Source: Halomarina rubra
GTDB taxonomy: Archaea; Halobacteriota; Halobacteria; Halobacteriales; Haloarculaceae
Direction of reading: 5' to 3'
DNA: 64,000 bases
Assembly: GCF_023699475.1 (NCBI RefSeq)
Contig: NZ_JALXFV010000008.1
Span: forward strand, 596,583-660,582
In this document: positions 24,518 to 34,246 of the stretch, one piece after another
How positions within the stretch are numbered: the stretch's first letter is position 1
Layout: every line of letters begins with the position of its first letter
Position numbers and translations under genes: made by a program
Notes under the pieces: model-generated
The model's database searches: none
Told to the model about the DNA's origin: nothing
The model's input: the letters and a program-made list of their open reading frames with translations, nothing else

Positions 24518-27403
24518 ATGGGACGGGGCGATTCGACGGGGGGTCGCGACCTGCTCGACCGGTTCGACGTGGGCGTCGGTGCGGACGTGACCATCGACGA
24601 CGAGGACGTACTGGACCTGCTGGAACCCGCCACGCGCGAGTGGTGGGTCCGGGAGTTCGGCGAGTACGTCCCCGGCAACGGCGGCTTTTTCACGCCGCCA
24701 CAGAAGGAGGCGATTCCCCTGATACACGACAGCGAGAACGCACTCATCTGCTCGCCGACGGGGTCGGGCAAGACCCTCGCCTCGTTCACCGCCATCATCG
24801 ACGAACTGTACCGACGCGACCGAGAGGGTCGTGCGGCCGACGACGACTCCGGGGCGACCGATGGAGGGGGGCAGACGGGGACCGACGGCGACAGCGACCA
24901 CGGCGAGGACAGCGACGACGAGGCCGGCGATGCCGGGACGTCGGCCGACGGCGGTCTGGAGAACTCGGTGTACTGTCTGTACGTCTCGCCCCTGAAGTCG
25001 CTCGCCAACGACATCCACCGCAATCTGGAGGTTCCTCTGGAGGGTATCGCGGAGTTGGCCGACGAGGACGTCGAGATTCGCCACGCCATCCGCCACGGCG
25101 ACACCTCCTCGGCCGACCGCCAGAAGATGCTGGAGGAGACGCCCCACATCCTCAACACGACGCCCGAGACGCTCGCCATCCTGCTCAACAGCCCGAAGTT
25201 CTCCGAGAAACTGCGGACCGTCGAGTACGTCGTCGTCGACGAGATCCACAGTCTCGCGGAGAACAAACGGGGCACCCACCTCTCGGTGTCGCTCGAACGC
25301 CTCGAAGAACTGTGTCACGACTCGCCGACCCGCATCGGCTGTTCGGCGACGGTCGAACCGCTGTCGACGATGGCGGAGTTCCTCGTCGGCTGTGGAGAAC
25401 CGACGAGTGCGGGCGAGGACCCCCAGTTCCGGGACTACGAGATAGTGGACACCCGGTTCGTCCGGGAGTTCGACGTCGAACTCACCTGCCCCACCGACGA
25501 CCTCATCAACACCCCCCGAGAGGTGGTGACCGACCGCTTCTACACCGAGTTACACGACCTGGTCCGAGAGCACACGAACACGCTCGTGTTCACGAACACG
25601 CGGTCGGGAGCCGAGCGCGTCCTCCACAACCTCCGGGAACGATACGACGAGTTCGACGAGGAGAACTCCGGTTGTCACCACGGGTCGCTCTCGAGGGAGC
25701 GCCGCCACCGCGTCGAAGAGCAGTTGAAGGCGGGCGAGTTGGACGTCGTGACGACCTCGACGAGTCTCGAACTCGGCATCGACATGCCGTACATCGACCT
25801 CGTGGTGCAGGTCGGCTCCCCGAAGTCCGTCGCCTCGTTGCTCCAGCGCGTCGGGCGCGCGGGCCACCAGCTCGGCCAGACGGTGACGGGACGGGTCGTC
25901 GCGCTCGACCGCGACGAACTGGTCGAGTGTGCGGTGATGCTGAAGAAGGCCGAGGAGGGGTTCGTCGACCGCGTGTTCGTCCCCGAGGACGCCCAGGACG
26001 TCGCCGTCCAGCAGGTGTACGGGATGGCCATCAACGAGATTCGCCCCGAGTCGGAGTTGAAGGCCGTCCTCCGGCGGGCGTACCCGTATCGGAACTACTC
26101 CGACGCCGAGTGGGAGTCGCTGATGCGCTACATGACCGCCGACTACCCCGGGATGGAGGAGAAGAACGTCTACGCGAAGATATGGCGCGACGAGAACGAC
26201 CCGCCGGACGGCGAGTACCACTACCCCGCTTTCCCGGTCGGCGAGCGTCTCGTCGGCAAGCGCGGACGACTCGCGCGGGTCATCTACATGACGAACATCG
26301 GCACCATCCCCGACTCGTTCACCTGCGACGTCAAGACCCGAGGGTCGAACGAGTGGGTCGGCCAACTCGACGAGAACTACCTCGACACGCTCGAGGCGGG
26401 CGACGTGTTCGTCCTCGGCGGGTCGAACTACGAGTACCGCTACCGGCGTGGGAGCAAGGTGTACGTCGACCCGACCGGCGCACGCCCGACGGTCCCCTCG
26501 TGGTTCTCCGAACGGCTGCCGCTGAGCTACGACCTCGGGCGGGAGATTCTGGCGTTCCAGCGCGAACTGCTCGACGAACTGGAGTCGGGCGGACCCGCCG
26601 CGGTCAGGGCGTGGCTCCGGGAGTTCCCGCTCGACGAGAACAGCGTCCGGGCGACGACCCGGATGTACGACCAGCAGGTGCGCTACGCCGGCCCGGAGAG
26701 CGTCTCGACGGACGAACGCCTCGCCATCGAAGTCGAGTTGGACAAGGCGGAGTACCGCCGGCACTACTACGTCCACTCGAACTACGGCCGGCGGTTCAAC
26801 GACGGCTTCTCGCGCCTGCTGGCGTACCGCTGTGCCCAGGAGGCCAACGCGAACGTGCAGGTCGCCGTCGCCGACCACGGGTTCACGCTGTCGATGCCGC
26901 TCAACCGGAAGGTCGACATCGCCGGCATCGTCCGGGACGTCGCCCCAGAGGAGGCACGCGGCGACCTCCGGGCGAGTCTGGACGGCTCCGACCTGCTGAA
27001 ACGCTACTTCCGCATCAACGCGACGCGGGCGCTGATGATCCTCAAACGCTACAAGGGGTACGAGAAGACCGCGGCCCAACAGCAGGTCTCCAGCGAGATG
27101 CTCATCGGGTTCGCCGACGACCTGGACGGGTTCGCGGTGATGGAAGAGACCTACCGCGAGATTCTGGAGGACAAACTGAACGTCGGGGGTGTCGAGACCG
27201 CACTGCGGGCCATCCAGCGCGGCGACCTGACCGTCGAACGCCAGCAGGTGTCGTCGCCATCGCCGCGCGCGTTCGGGTTGGCGACGCTGATGGCCTCGGA
27301 CGTCGTCCTCGCCGAAGACGAGAGCGAGGTGCTTCGGGAGTTCCACGAGCGCGTCCTCCGGGACATCGGCGACGAGGAGTCCATCCCCGCCCGGAGCGAC
27401 TAG
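24518..27403 (+). CDS. Lhr-like DEAD/DEAH-box superfamily 2 helicase
   Basis: A 961-residue SF2 helicase. Motif I is SPTGSGKTLASF (about 85), motif Ia region YVSPLKSLANDI, motif II DEIH (VVVDEIHSLAENKRGTHL), motif III GCSATVEP; domain 2 has HHGSLSRERRHRVE, VTTSTSLELGIDMPYID and the Q-x-x-R-x-G-R-x-G motif VLQRVGRAGHQLG in variant form. The C-terminal Lhr-specific winged helix and beta-barrel domains follow. Archaeal Lhr/Hel308-type helicases unwind DNA-RNA or DNA forks during repair. An acidic Gly/Asp/Ser insert of about 50 residues separates motifs I and Ia (RDREGRAADDDSGATDGGGQ region), a haloarchaeal low-complexity insertion. No neighbouring nuclease gene is in operon. Confidence 0.9.
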   Translation: MGRGDSTGGRDLLDRFDVGVGADVTIDDEDVLDLLEPATREWWVREFGEYVPGNGGFFTPPQKEAIPLIHDSENALICSPTGSGKTLASFTAIIDELYRRDREGRAADDDSGATDGGGQTGTDGDSDHGEDSDDEAGDAGTSADGGLENSVYCLYVSPLKSLANDIHRNLEVPLEGIAELADEDVEIRHAIRHGDTSSADRQKMLEETPHILNTTPETLAILLNSPKFSEKLRTVEYVVVDEIHSLAENKRGTHLSVSLERLEELCHDSPTRIGCSATVEPLSTMAEFLVGCGEPTSAGEDPQFRDYEIVDTRFVREFDVELTCPTDDLINTPREVVTDRFYTELHDLVREHTNTLVFTNTRSGAERVLHNLRERYDEFDEENSGCHHGSLSRERRHRVEEQLKAGELDVVTTSTSLELGIDMPYIDLVVQVGSPKSVASLLQRVGRAGHQLGQTVTGRVVALDRDELVECAVMLKKAEEGFVDRVFVPEDAQDVAVQQVYGMAINEIRPESELKAVLRRAYPYRNYSDAEWESLMRYMTADYPGMEEKNVYAKIWRDENDPPDGEYHYPAFPVGERLVGKRGRLARVIYMTNIGTIPDSFTCDVKTRGSNEWVGQLDENYLDTLEAGDVFVLGGSNYEYRYRRGSKVYVDPTGARPTVPSWFSERLPLSYDLGREILAFQRELLDELESGGPAAVRAWLREFPLDENSVRATTRMYDQQVRYAGPESVSTDERLAIEVELDKAEYRRHYYVHSNYGRRFNDGFSRLLAYRCAQEANANVQVAVADHGFTLSMPLNRKVDIAGIVRDVAPEEARGDLRASLDGSDLLKRYFRINATRALMILKRYKGYEKTAAQQQVSSEMLIGFADDLDGFAVMEETYREILEDKLNVGGVETALRAIQRGDLTVERQQVSSPSPRAFGLATLMASDVVLAEDESEVLREFHERVLRDIGDEESIPARSD

Positions 27404-27458
27404 CGGGCGGCCGGCGTGGACGACCAGTTCGGGTGCCCGTCCGCCCGTCGACCCGGGG

Positions 27459-29156
27459 TCACTCTCGGACGCGCTCGGGGACCGGGTCGTCGTGAGACCG
27501 TCGGAACCGGACCAGTTCGCGGCGGTCGGCGTCCGCGGTGTCGTCGGTCTTGTCGACGGCGTAGGCGGTGTACGTGCAGTCCTCGCGGGTGAACTCCACG
27601 ACCGAGTAGCCCCAGTCGTGGCTGTCGAAGAACGCCATCTCCGGGTTCATCGCGGGAAACAGCTGGCGGAACAGCGGCCGGGTGAGTCGAGCCAGCGCTC
27701 CCGACGCGACGCCGGCGTTCTCGGCGATGTTGACGCTCGTCACCGCAGGCGTCATGAACTCGGTGCCGACGGCCGGGCCGTCCGCCCCGCCGAGACGTTG
27801 GGTGCCGACGACGTACGTGTGCAGGTCGCCCGAGAGCGTCACGACCGCGGGGTCGGCCGCCCCGAGGTCGGCGAACAAGCGGCGGCGCTCGGCCGCGTAG
27901 CCGTCCCACGTCGCGCCCACCTTCGGGTGGACCGACAGCGGGCCGACTCCCACCCGGAACGGTTGCGTGAGCACGGCGCTCGCCCACGTCAGCCAGCGCG
28001 CCTCCGAGGACCGAGCCTGCCGACCGAACCACTCGCGTTGGTCGCGGCCGAGCATCGTCCGGTCGGCGTCGTCGTCGACACCGAGGCCGAACGTCGCGCC
28101 GGCGAGCGTCACAGTCGGGGAGGGCGGGCCGTCGCGGTAGAACCGCTGGTCGGTGACCAGCAGGTCGAGGAGGTCGCCGAACCGGAGCGACCGGTACAGC
28201 CGGAAGCGGTCGTGGACGTGGTCGGCGTCGTCGTCGTACCGGACGCGAATCGGGACGAACTCGTGGAACGCCCGGATGCCCGCGTCGGTCAGGTCGGTCG
28301 CGTACCGGGGGTCCGCGCCCCGGTCGTGGTCGGGCACGACCGGAGCGTCGAGGGTCCGGTCCCAGTAGCGGTCGTCGGCAATCTCGTGGTCGTCCCAGCC
28401 AGCGACGAGCGTGTGAGCTTCGAGCGCGCGCTGGAGGTGGGGGTCTCGCCGGTAGGTCCCGTGGAGGTACCGGTAGTCCGCGAGCGAACTCGCCATCGGC
28501 TCACCGCTCGGGAGTTCGAGTTCGTGGCCCGCGACCGGGCCGTCGCCCGCGCCGAACAGGTTCGCGGCGGACTCGTAGACGACGTCGCCGAGGTGGAGGA
28601 GGAAGTCGACGTCCTCCGCCGCGACGTGGGAGAACGCGCCGTAGTAGCCGTTCTCGTAGTCCTGGCACGCGACGACGGCGAGACGCAGCGAGTCGGGTGA
28701 GGCGTCGGGGGCGGGCAGGGTTCGACAGTGCCCGGTTCGGGAGGCGACGCCGCCGTGGACGAAGCGGTAGGCGTACTCGGTGTCGGGGTCGAGGTGGCCG
28801 TCGACGTCGACGCGGACGGTGTGGCCCGTCCCCGGCCCGTACCGGTCGGTCGGAACCGTCCCCTCGACCACCGAGTCGGCGAACGAGTCGTCCTCGGCCA
28901 CCTCGACGACCAGTTCGGCGGAGTCCTCGTCGTCGCTCGTGTCCCCGCCGACCGAATCCGGCGAGAGTCGAGTCCAGAGGACGACGCCGTTCGCGGTCGG
29001 CCCACCGCTTGCGACCGACTGGGGGAACCGCTCGTCGTCGCTCGCGGTCGTCACGGTGTCTCCTGTCGGGGACGCTGCGTGCGTCGGCGTCGTCAGTTCG
29101 TCCGGCGTCACGTCGCCGCGGTACCCGCTCGTCGGCGTCCGTCGCGCTCCAGTCAC
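27459..29156 (-). CDS. PhoD-like alkaline phosphatase
   Basis: A 565-residue protein with the PhoD-type calcineurin-like phosphatase layout. The N-terminal Ig-like domain (DERFPQSVASGGPTANGVVL, then TVRVDVDGHLDPDTEYAYRF) precedes the metallo-phosphoesterase core: LAVVACQDYENGYYGAFSHV, DFLLHLGDVVYE, AGWDDHEIADD, TLSGDLHTYVVG. These motifs bind iron and calcium in PhoD and hydrolyse phosphate mono- and diesters. Unlike classical PhoD there is no Tat signal at the annotated start; a start at GTG 29054 (TTASDDERF) would also lack one, so the enzyme may be cytoplasmic or the true start elsewhere. It is convergent with the helicase gene. Confidence 0.85.
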   Translation of the reverse strand: MTGARRTPTSGYRGDVTPDELTTPTHAASPTGDTVTTASDDERFPQSVASGGPTANGVVLWTRLSPDSVGGDTSDDEDSAELVVEVAEDDSFADSVVEGTVPTDRYGPGTGHTVRVDVDGHLDPDTEYAYRFVHGGVASRTGHCRTLPAPDASPDSLRLAVVACQDYENGYYGAFSHVAAEDVDFLLHLGDVVYESAANLFGAGDGPVAGHELELPSGEPMASSLADYRYLHGTYRRDPHLQRALEAHTLVAGWDDHEIADDRYWDRTLDAPVVPDHDRGADPRYATDLTDAGIRAFHEFVPIRVRYDDDADHVHDRFRLYRSLRFGDLLDLLVTDQRFYRDGPPSPTVTLAGATFGLGVDDDADRTMLGRDQREWFGRQARSSEARWLTWASAVLTQPFRVGVGPLSVHPKVGATWDGYAAERRRLFADLGAADPAVVTLSGDLHTYVVGTQRLGGADGPAVGTEFMTPAVTSVNIAENAGVASGALARLTRPLFRQLFPAMNPEMAFFDSHDWGYSVVEFTREDCTYTAYAVDKTDDTADADRRELVRFRRSHDDPVPERVRE

Positions 29157-29225
29157 TACCGCTCCGCTCTCGCGGGGACGGGATGAACGTACTGCACGCA
29201 GACGGCCGGACCGACGGCGCGTCCG

Positions 29226-30455
29226 TCAGACCAGCAGCGTGTTCAGCGCGTCGGGGACGACGAGGACGCGACTCCCCGGGTCGACGGCGTCGGCGACGCC
29301 CTCCTCGGCGCGCATCAGACACCGCTCGACGACGTCGGGAGCCTCGCTGTCCGTGACGACCAGCGGGTGGTCGCGCAACGCGCGAGCGACGACGAACGCC
29401 CGCTGTGCACCCGGTTCGTACCCCTCGCGCATCTCCTCGTACAGCGTCCCGGCGTCGGTCGCTCCCGAGAGGCGGTCGAAGAAGCGCTGCTCGCCACGGC
29501 CGTCGCCCGCACCCTCCTGCAAGCGCGCGGGGACGACGACCCGCCCGCCCTCGCGAAGCGGGTTGGCCGCGCCCAGTACGACGTACGTCGCCGCCCTGGT
29601 CGCCTGGTAGAGGGTGGCGTCCTTCGGCGCGCCGACGCCGGCGACGACGGCGTCGTAGCCCTCCTCCACCTCGACGGCGAGCGCCTCGCGAGCGGTGGCG
29701 GCCAACTCGCGGACCACGGCGCGAGGGTCCCCCGCCGCGACCCCGAGGACGCCCTGCGGGCCGCGCGTGACGTTCAGACAGAACTCGACGCCGGCGACGT
29801 CGCCCGCCCTGTCGAGGAACTCCCGGAAGGGGTTGTCCGCCACGCGACCGAGACGGACGCCGTCGCGCGAGAGCATGTCCGGGCCGTGTGTGTAGCGGAT
29901 GAGTGGTTCGCCGCCCGCGCCGACGACGACGGTCTTCGCACCCCCGGAGAAGCCGGCGTACTGGTGAGGTTCGACCATCCCCGTCGAGAGGACGTGGTCG
30001 GCCGCCGCGACCGTACGGTGGAGTTCGACCGGCACGCCGTCGACCTCGCCGGCGACCACGGTGTCGTCGGGGTCGTGGTTCACCGCCAGCGGCGCGAACT
30101 CGCCGAGCATCGCGTCGAGTTCCTCGTCGGTCATCGGCCGGTGGAGACCCAGGCCGACGACGACCGTCACCTGCTCGCGGACGACACCGAGCCTCCCCAA
30201 CCGGTCGAGCAGCGGGGCGAGCAACGCCTCGTCGGGCGTCGCGCGGGTCAGGTCGGTGACGACGACGGCGACGGTGTCGTCGGGGTCGACGAGCGCCGAC
30301 AGCGACGGCCCGTTGGGGTCGTCGAGCGCACGCTCGGTGGCTACGGCGGGGTCGACGGCCTCGCCCCCCGCCGGCCGGGCCACGTCGACGGTGCAGTCGG
30401 GGAGGTCGACGGCGACGTGCCCCTCGCCCAGCGGGACGTCGACGGGGTCGCTCAT
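29226..30455 (-). CDS. LarA-type lactate racemase-like protein (nickel-pincer family)
   Basis: A 409-residue protein of the LarA (DUF2088) family. Catalytic-type residues are recognisable: R71 in DLTRATPDE, H105 in GLGLHRPMT, H164 in EPHQYAGFSGGAKTVVVG and K174 in the same motif. In Lactobacillus LarA the equivalents are R75, H108, H174 and K184, with the same 10-residue gap between the second His and the cofactor-binding Lys. LarA racemises 2-hydroxyacids with a nickel pincer nucleotide made by LarB/LarC/LarE, none of which is in this window. The stop of the upstream membrane protein overlaps the ATG, so the two are co-transcribed. The substrate need not be lactate. Confidence 0.85.
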   Translation of the reverse strand: MSDPVDVPLGEGHVAVDLPDCTVDVARPAGGEAVDPAVATERALDDPNGPSLSALVDPDDTVAVVVTDLTRATPDEALLAPLLDRLGRLGVVREQVTVVVGLGLHRPMTDEELDAMLGEFAPLAVNHDPDDTVVAGEVDGVPVELHRTVAAADHVLSTGMVEPHQYAGFSGGAKTVVVGAGGEPLIRYTHGPDMLSRDGVRLGRVADNPFREFLDRAGDVAGVEFCLNVTRGPQGVLGVAAGDPRAVVRELAATAREALAVEVEEGYDAVVAGVGAPKDATLYQATRAATYVVLGAANPLREGGRVVVPARLQEGAGDGRGEQRFFDRLSGATDAGTLYEEMREGYEPGAQRAFVVARALRDHPLVVTDSEAPDVVERCLMRAEEGVADAVDPGSRVLVVPDALNTLLV

Positions 30456-30985
30456 ACGATGTCCTCGCGTGTGGCGAAGTACTCGAAGACGAGGCCCAGT
30501 CCGAACCCGTAGGCGAAGTGCGCGAGGAGCGTCGCGACGATGTAGATGTAGAGCGCGTCGCCGGTCTGGTCGCCGTAGAACGCGATGACGAACCCCGTCC
30601 AGAGGACGAACCCGAACGAGACGCCCCGGAGCGGAAGCGACGACCCGGGCAGGTAACGCTCGACGGAGGCGTACAGCAGCGGCCACGTCGTCATCCCGCC
30701 GGCGAGGAAGATGAGGTAGCCCGCCGCGACGGTGAGGCCGGGGTCCAACACCGCGTCGAGACCGACCAGTCCCGCGATGTCGGCGAACGCGTCGAAGTCG
30801 AACGCGCCGAGCACCTGCGCGATGAGGAGGATGACGGTCATCATCGCGGTGCCGACGAACCCCCCCGCCGCGCCGATGATGCCGTCGCGGACGATGGCGG
30901 CGATGTCCTCCGCCGCCGTCGGGGTTATCTCGCCGCGGTTCTCCTCGGGATGAATCTCCCCCCGGTCGTCCGCGTCGGTTGACAT
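30452..30985 (-). CDS. Integral membrane protein co-transcribed with the LarA-like gene
   Basis: A 177-residue protein. After a charged cytoplasmic start (MSTDADDRGEIHPEENRGE) it has about four or five hydrophobic helices. GAAGGFVGTAMMTVILLIAQ starts the first, and a Gly-rich AAGYLIFLAGGMTTWPLLYA segment is in the third. The layout recalls the haloarchaeal DUF6789-type membrane proteins, whose function is not established. Its stop overlaps the larA-like start by ATGA, so they form one operon and might act on transport of the racemase substrate, an inference only. Confidence 0.6.
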   Translation of the reverse strand: MSTDADDRGEIHPEENRGEITPTAAEDIAAIVRDGIIGAAGGFVGTAMMTVILLIAQVLGAFDFDAFADIAGLVGLDAVLDPGLTVAAGYLIFLAGGMTTWPLLYASVERYLPGSSLPLRGVSFGFVLWTGFVIAFYGDQTGDALYIYIVATLLAHFAYGFGLGLVFEYFATREDIV

Positions 30986-31105
30986 GCTTCGACCGACGGC
31001 CGGGAGCATCAAAAAGCCGCCTCCACCTTCGACTCCCCGTCGGCCCGGCGAGTTACACGGAGACGGATGCGGTCAGTCGAGCGTGTGGCCGGTGGCGACG
31101 CGCCC

Positions 31106-33844
31106 CTACCGCGCCCACGCCAGCAGTCGCTCGTAGAACGGGTCGCTCGCCAGCGCGCGCTCGTCGCCGACGAGACACAGCGCGCGTTTCGCCCGCGAGA
31201 GGGCGACGTTCATCCGACGGTGGTCCTCGAAGATGGGACCGTCGAGGTCGCCCGTCGCCACCGTCGAGAGGACGACGACCTGCTTGTCCGACCCCTGGAA
31301 CCGGTCGACGGTGTCGACGGCGACGCCGTCGGGGGCACGACGTTGAATCTCCGAGACCTGCGCCCGGAACGGCGCGATGACGCCGACGTCCTCGGGTGCG
31401 AGGCCGGCGTCGAGGTACGAGTGGACGACCCCACAGACTCGCTCGGCCTCGATAGGGTTCGTGTTGCCTACGCGGCGGCCCGACGGGTCGACGAACGTAA
31501 CGGGGTCGGCGAGTTCGTCGGGGAGCGCCTCCTCGGAGACGCCCGGCAGGTCGCCGAGTCGCTGGGCCGCTATCTCGGGGCCCGCGGGGCGCAACTGCCC
31601 GTCGTAGAACTCCTGCGAGGAGAACCACTGGATGCGCTGGCTCATGCGGTACTGGCGGTCGAGCATGACGGAGGCGTCGGGGTACGTCTCGATGAGGCGC
31701 TGGAACAGCGACTCGGACAGCGAGTTCTCCGCGCGCACGACGGGCGGCAGTTGCTGGTGGTCGCCGACCAGTACGAAGCGGTCGGCGCGATTTACAGCGG
31801 CGAGGGTACCGGGTTCGGTGAGCTGTCCCGCCTCGTCGACGATGGCGGTGTCGAAGTCGAGAGACTGGACGACCCGTGAGCCACACGAGGCCGTCGTCGC
31901 TGCGACGACCGACGCACCCTCCAACTCGGCGACGCGCTCGTCGGGGTCGCCGCGTTTCGACAACCGGAACCGCTGCATGTCCTCGCGGACGCCCGACTCG
32001 GTGCCGACGCGGACGATATCGGTGAACCCCTGGTCGACGAGCGCTTCGAGCGCGTTGTCGACCGCACGGTTCGTGAACGCCGACAGCAGAACGCGTTCGC
32101 CACGGTCGACCAACTCCCGGACCGTCGTCGCGAGCGTGTACGTCTTCCCGGTGCCGGGCGGCCCCTGGACGATGGCGCAGTCCTCGGCGGTGACCGCGAG
32201 GCGGACCGCCTCGCCCTGGGCGGCGTTGTTGCCGATGAACGTCTCTCCCGCGGCGCGCGACTCGTCGAACTCGGGGGGACGGCGGCCGAACAGCACGTCC
32301 TTGCGGTCGGCGTCGCCCTTCAGGACGGCGTCGTGGACCGCCGTCAACATCCGGTCGACGCCGAGTTCGGAGGGGTAGACGTCGAGTCGTCGCAACTCGA
32401 CCGGTTCGTCGGTCGTGACGACGACCTCCTCACCCAACTCGACGACACGGGCGAGTTCGGCGACGCCACGCGTCGGGTGCCCGTCGCTGGCGAGCACCAC
32501 GTCTCCTTCCCGAATCTTCGAGACGGCCTCCGTGCCCTTCGCCCGCAGTTCCCAGCGACCGTCCTCGCGTTGGTGCTGACCGACTGGTTCGAGATTCACG
32601 AGCGCCCGGTCGTCGTCCGCGCGCTCCTCGGCGCTCTGTTCCCACAGTTTCGCGTACTCGCGGTGGACGAACCGGCGTTCCTCCTCGATAGCCCGGAACG
32701 TCTCGCGGAGGAACGCCCGTTCTTCCTCGGGCACTGGTTTCCCGATCTGGCCGGCCTTCGACTCCTCGTCGAGACGGCCGGCGACGACCATGCAGGTGTC
32801 CTGTTCGAAGCAGTACTCGCACTTCGCGCCCGACTCGTACCCCGTCGGCACGTCGCCGCGGACCGCCGTCGCCGCTATCTGGTTTCGCTGGCGGACGACG
32901 TACTGGAGGAACCCGCGACCGATGGTGAAGTCCTTCGCCGGCGAGAGGTCGCCGGTCTCCTCGTGGCGGTCGAGCACGCTGTTCTTGGTGTAGAGCAGGG
33001 TGCCGGTGTCGGGGTAGGTCGGTTCGTCTGCGGGTTCGGCCACCGTTCCCGACGCGTCCCCGCCGTCGGCGGCCATCCCCGTCGTCCGACCCTCCGCGCC
33101 GTACTCGCCGAGGAGGAGCGCGTAGCACGCGGCCTGCACCTTGTCCTGGAAGCGCGGTTCCTTCCGGAGGTTCTTCCCGGTCTTCAGTTCGACCGGGACA
33201 CCGCGACGGATGGCGTCGGCGCGGCCCTTGATGCCGAAGCGTTCGCCGATGAGCGTCCGTTCGGAGCGCCAGTCGTCCTCCTGGCCGAGCGCGCCCTGCG
33301 AGAGCCAGTTCTCGATGGCACGGGCGTTCTCGCGGACGTCGCCCGCGACTTCGTCGGCGGTCCGGCCGAGCAACCCGAGGTCGAGGCCGGCGTCGGCGAC
33401 GTGGTCCTCGATAGCCTCGTCCAGGTCCCGGCCGCGGAGCAGGTCGCCGAACACCTCGTGGACGAGCGTCCCCTTCACGACGGGGTAGTTCAGCGGCGTG
33501 GCTGTGAGTTTGCCCAGATAGTACATCCGGGGGCACTGGACCCACCCGCGGATGTCGGTCACGTTGACGAGGTAGGACGGTTCGACGACGACGAACGACT
33601 CCTTCGACGTGCTGTAGCGCGTCTGGCCGTTCCACTCCTCCTCTTCGGGGTCGGTGACCAGCAGGTCCATGCCGGGGTCGACCCACTCGGCGAGTTCGGT
33701 CCACTTCGGCCAGAGCGTCACCGTCACGGGGTCGCCGCGTCCCCCGTCGGGGCGCAGCGACAGTTCGAGCAGTTCGCGGTCGCCGTAGCGTGTGCTGACG
33801 GTCTTCGGTTCCTCGACCTCGGCCACGACGCCGCGAAGTGTCAC
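31106..33844 (-). CDS. Dna2-like nuclease-helicase fusion (Cas4-type nuclease + SF1B helicase)
   Basis: A 912-residue protein. The N-terminal half is a RecB/Cas4-like nuclease: a Cys in GWVQCPRMYYLGK and three Cys in AKCEYCFEQDTCMVV give a four-Cys iron-sulfur site, and HEVFGDLL and VELKTGKN supply the nuclease core motifs. The C-terminal half is an SF1B (Upf1/Dna2-like) helicase: QGPPGTGKTYTLAT (Walker A), VDEAGQLTEP (motif II), GDHQQLPPV (III), LDRQYRMS (IV), VDTVDRFQGSDKQVV (V), NVALSRAKRAL (VI). Eukaryotic Dna2 trims flaps and resects ends; archaeal homologues are taken to process DNA ends or flaps. The start is GTG 33844, but a GTG four codons upstream is possible. No cas genes are near. 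Confidence 0.88.
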   Translation of the reverse strand: MTLRGVVAEVEEPKTVSTRYGDRELLELSLRPDGGRGDPVTVTLWPKWTELAEWVDPGMDLLVTDPEEEEWNGQTRYSTSKESFVVVEPSYLVNVTDIRGWVQCPRMYYLGKLTATPLNYPVVKGTLVHEVFGDLLRGRDLDEAIEDHVADAGLDLGLLGRTADEVAGDVRENARAIENWLSQGALGQEDDWRSERTLIGERFGIKGRADAIRRGVPVELKTGKNLRKEPRFQDKVQAACYALLLGEYGAEGRTTGMAADGGDASGTVAEPADEPTYPDTGTLLYTKNSVLDRHEETGDLSPAKDFTIGRGFLQYVVRQRNQIAATAVRGDVPTGYESGAKCEYCFEQDTCMVVAGRLDEESKAGQIGKPVPEEERAFLRETFRAIEEERRFVHREYAKLWEQSAEERADDDRALVNLEPVGQHQREDGRWELRAKGTEAVSKIREGDVVLASDGHPTRGVAELARVVELGEEVVVTTDEPVELRRLDVYPSELGVDRMLTAVHDAVLKGDADRKDVLFGRRPPEFDESRAAGETFIGNNAAQGEAVRLAVTAEDCAIVQGPPGTGKTYTLATTVRELVDRGERVLLSAFTNRAVDNALEALVDQGFTDIVRVGTESGVREDMQRFRLSKRGDPDERVAELEGASVVAATTASCGSRVVQSLDFDTAIVDEAGQLTEPGTLAAVNRADRFVLVGDHQQLPPVVRAENSLSESLFQRLIETYPDASVMLDRQYRMSQRIQWFSSQEFYDGQLRPAGPEIAAQRLGDLPGVSEEALPDELADPVTFVDPSGRRVGNTNPIEAERVCGVVHSYLDAGLAPEDVGVIAPFRAQVSEIQRRAPDGVAVDTVDRFQGSDKQVVVLSTVATGDLDGPIFEDHRRMNVALSRAKRALCLVGDERALASDPFYERLLAWAR

Positions 33845-33903
33845 ACTCGAACGCACGTTGGGAGGGAAATGAGCGTGTCGGTCGGTCGGGTCCTCGACGG
33901 CGG

Positions 33904-34167
33904 TCACTCCCGGCGCTCGGCCATCCGTTCGGCCATCTTCGCTCTCTGTTCCATCCGGACGACCATGCCGAACGTCACCGCGAAGAACGCAGTCGTCCCG
34001 ACCACGATGAAGTACGCGGCGAACAGCGGGTCCGACCCGAAGATGACGTCCCGGACGCCGTCGAGGTAGAACGGGACGGCGAGGAACAGTACCGTGAGAC
34101 CGAACGCGAGCAGCCCGACTCCCGCGATGGTCTGGTCCGGATGCCGACGGTCGTCCTCGCCGTTCAT
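33904..34167 (-). CDS. Small membrane protein (87 aa)
   Basis: An 87-residue protein with a polar start (MNGEDDRRHPDQTIAG) and two hydrophobic helices (GLLAFGLTVLFLAVPFY and FAAYFIVVGTTAFFAVTFGM) ending in a basic tail RMEQRAKMAERMAERRE. The layout suggests a membrane hairpin with a positively charged cytoplasmic end. It lies 59 bases upstream of the Dna2-like gene on the same strand, so it could be co-transcribed. The function is unknown. Confidence 0.55.
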   Translation of the reverse strand: MNGEDDRRHPDQTIAGVGLLAFGLTVLFLAVPFYLDGVRDVIFGSDPLFAAYFIVVGTTAFFAVTFGMVVRMEQRAKMAERMAERRE

Positions 34168-34246
34168 GCCAACGGTGATTGGTCCACTGTCGTGAACGTT
34201 CCGGTGGTCCCCAACAGCTACGGTCGCGGCCACCGCGCACCACGGT

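Noticed and set aside
24490-27495. 1001-codon ORF in a second frame over the helicase
   Set aside because: Arg/Gly/Pro-rich with no domain, while the overlapping 961-residue frame has all SF2 motifs.
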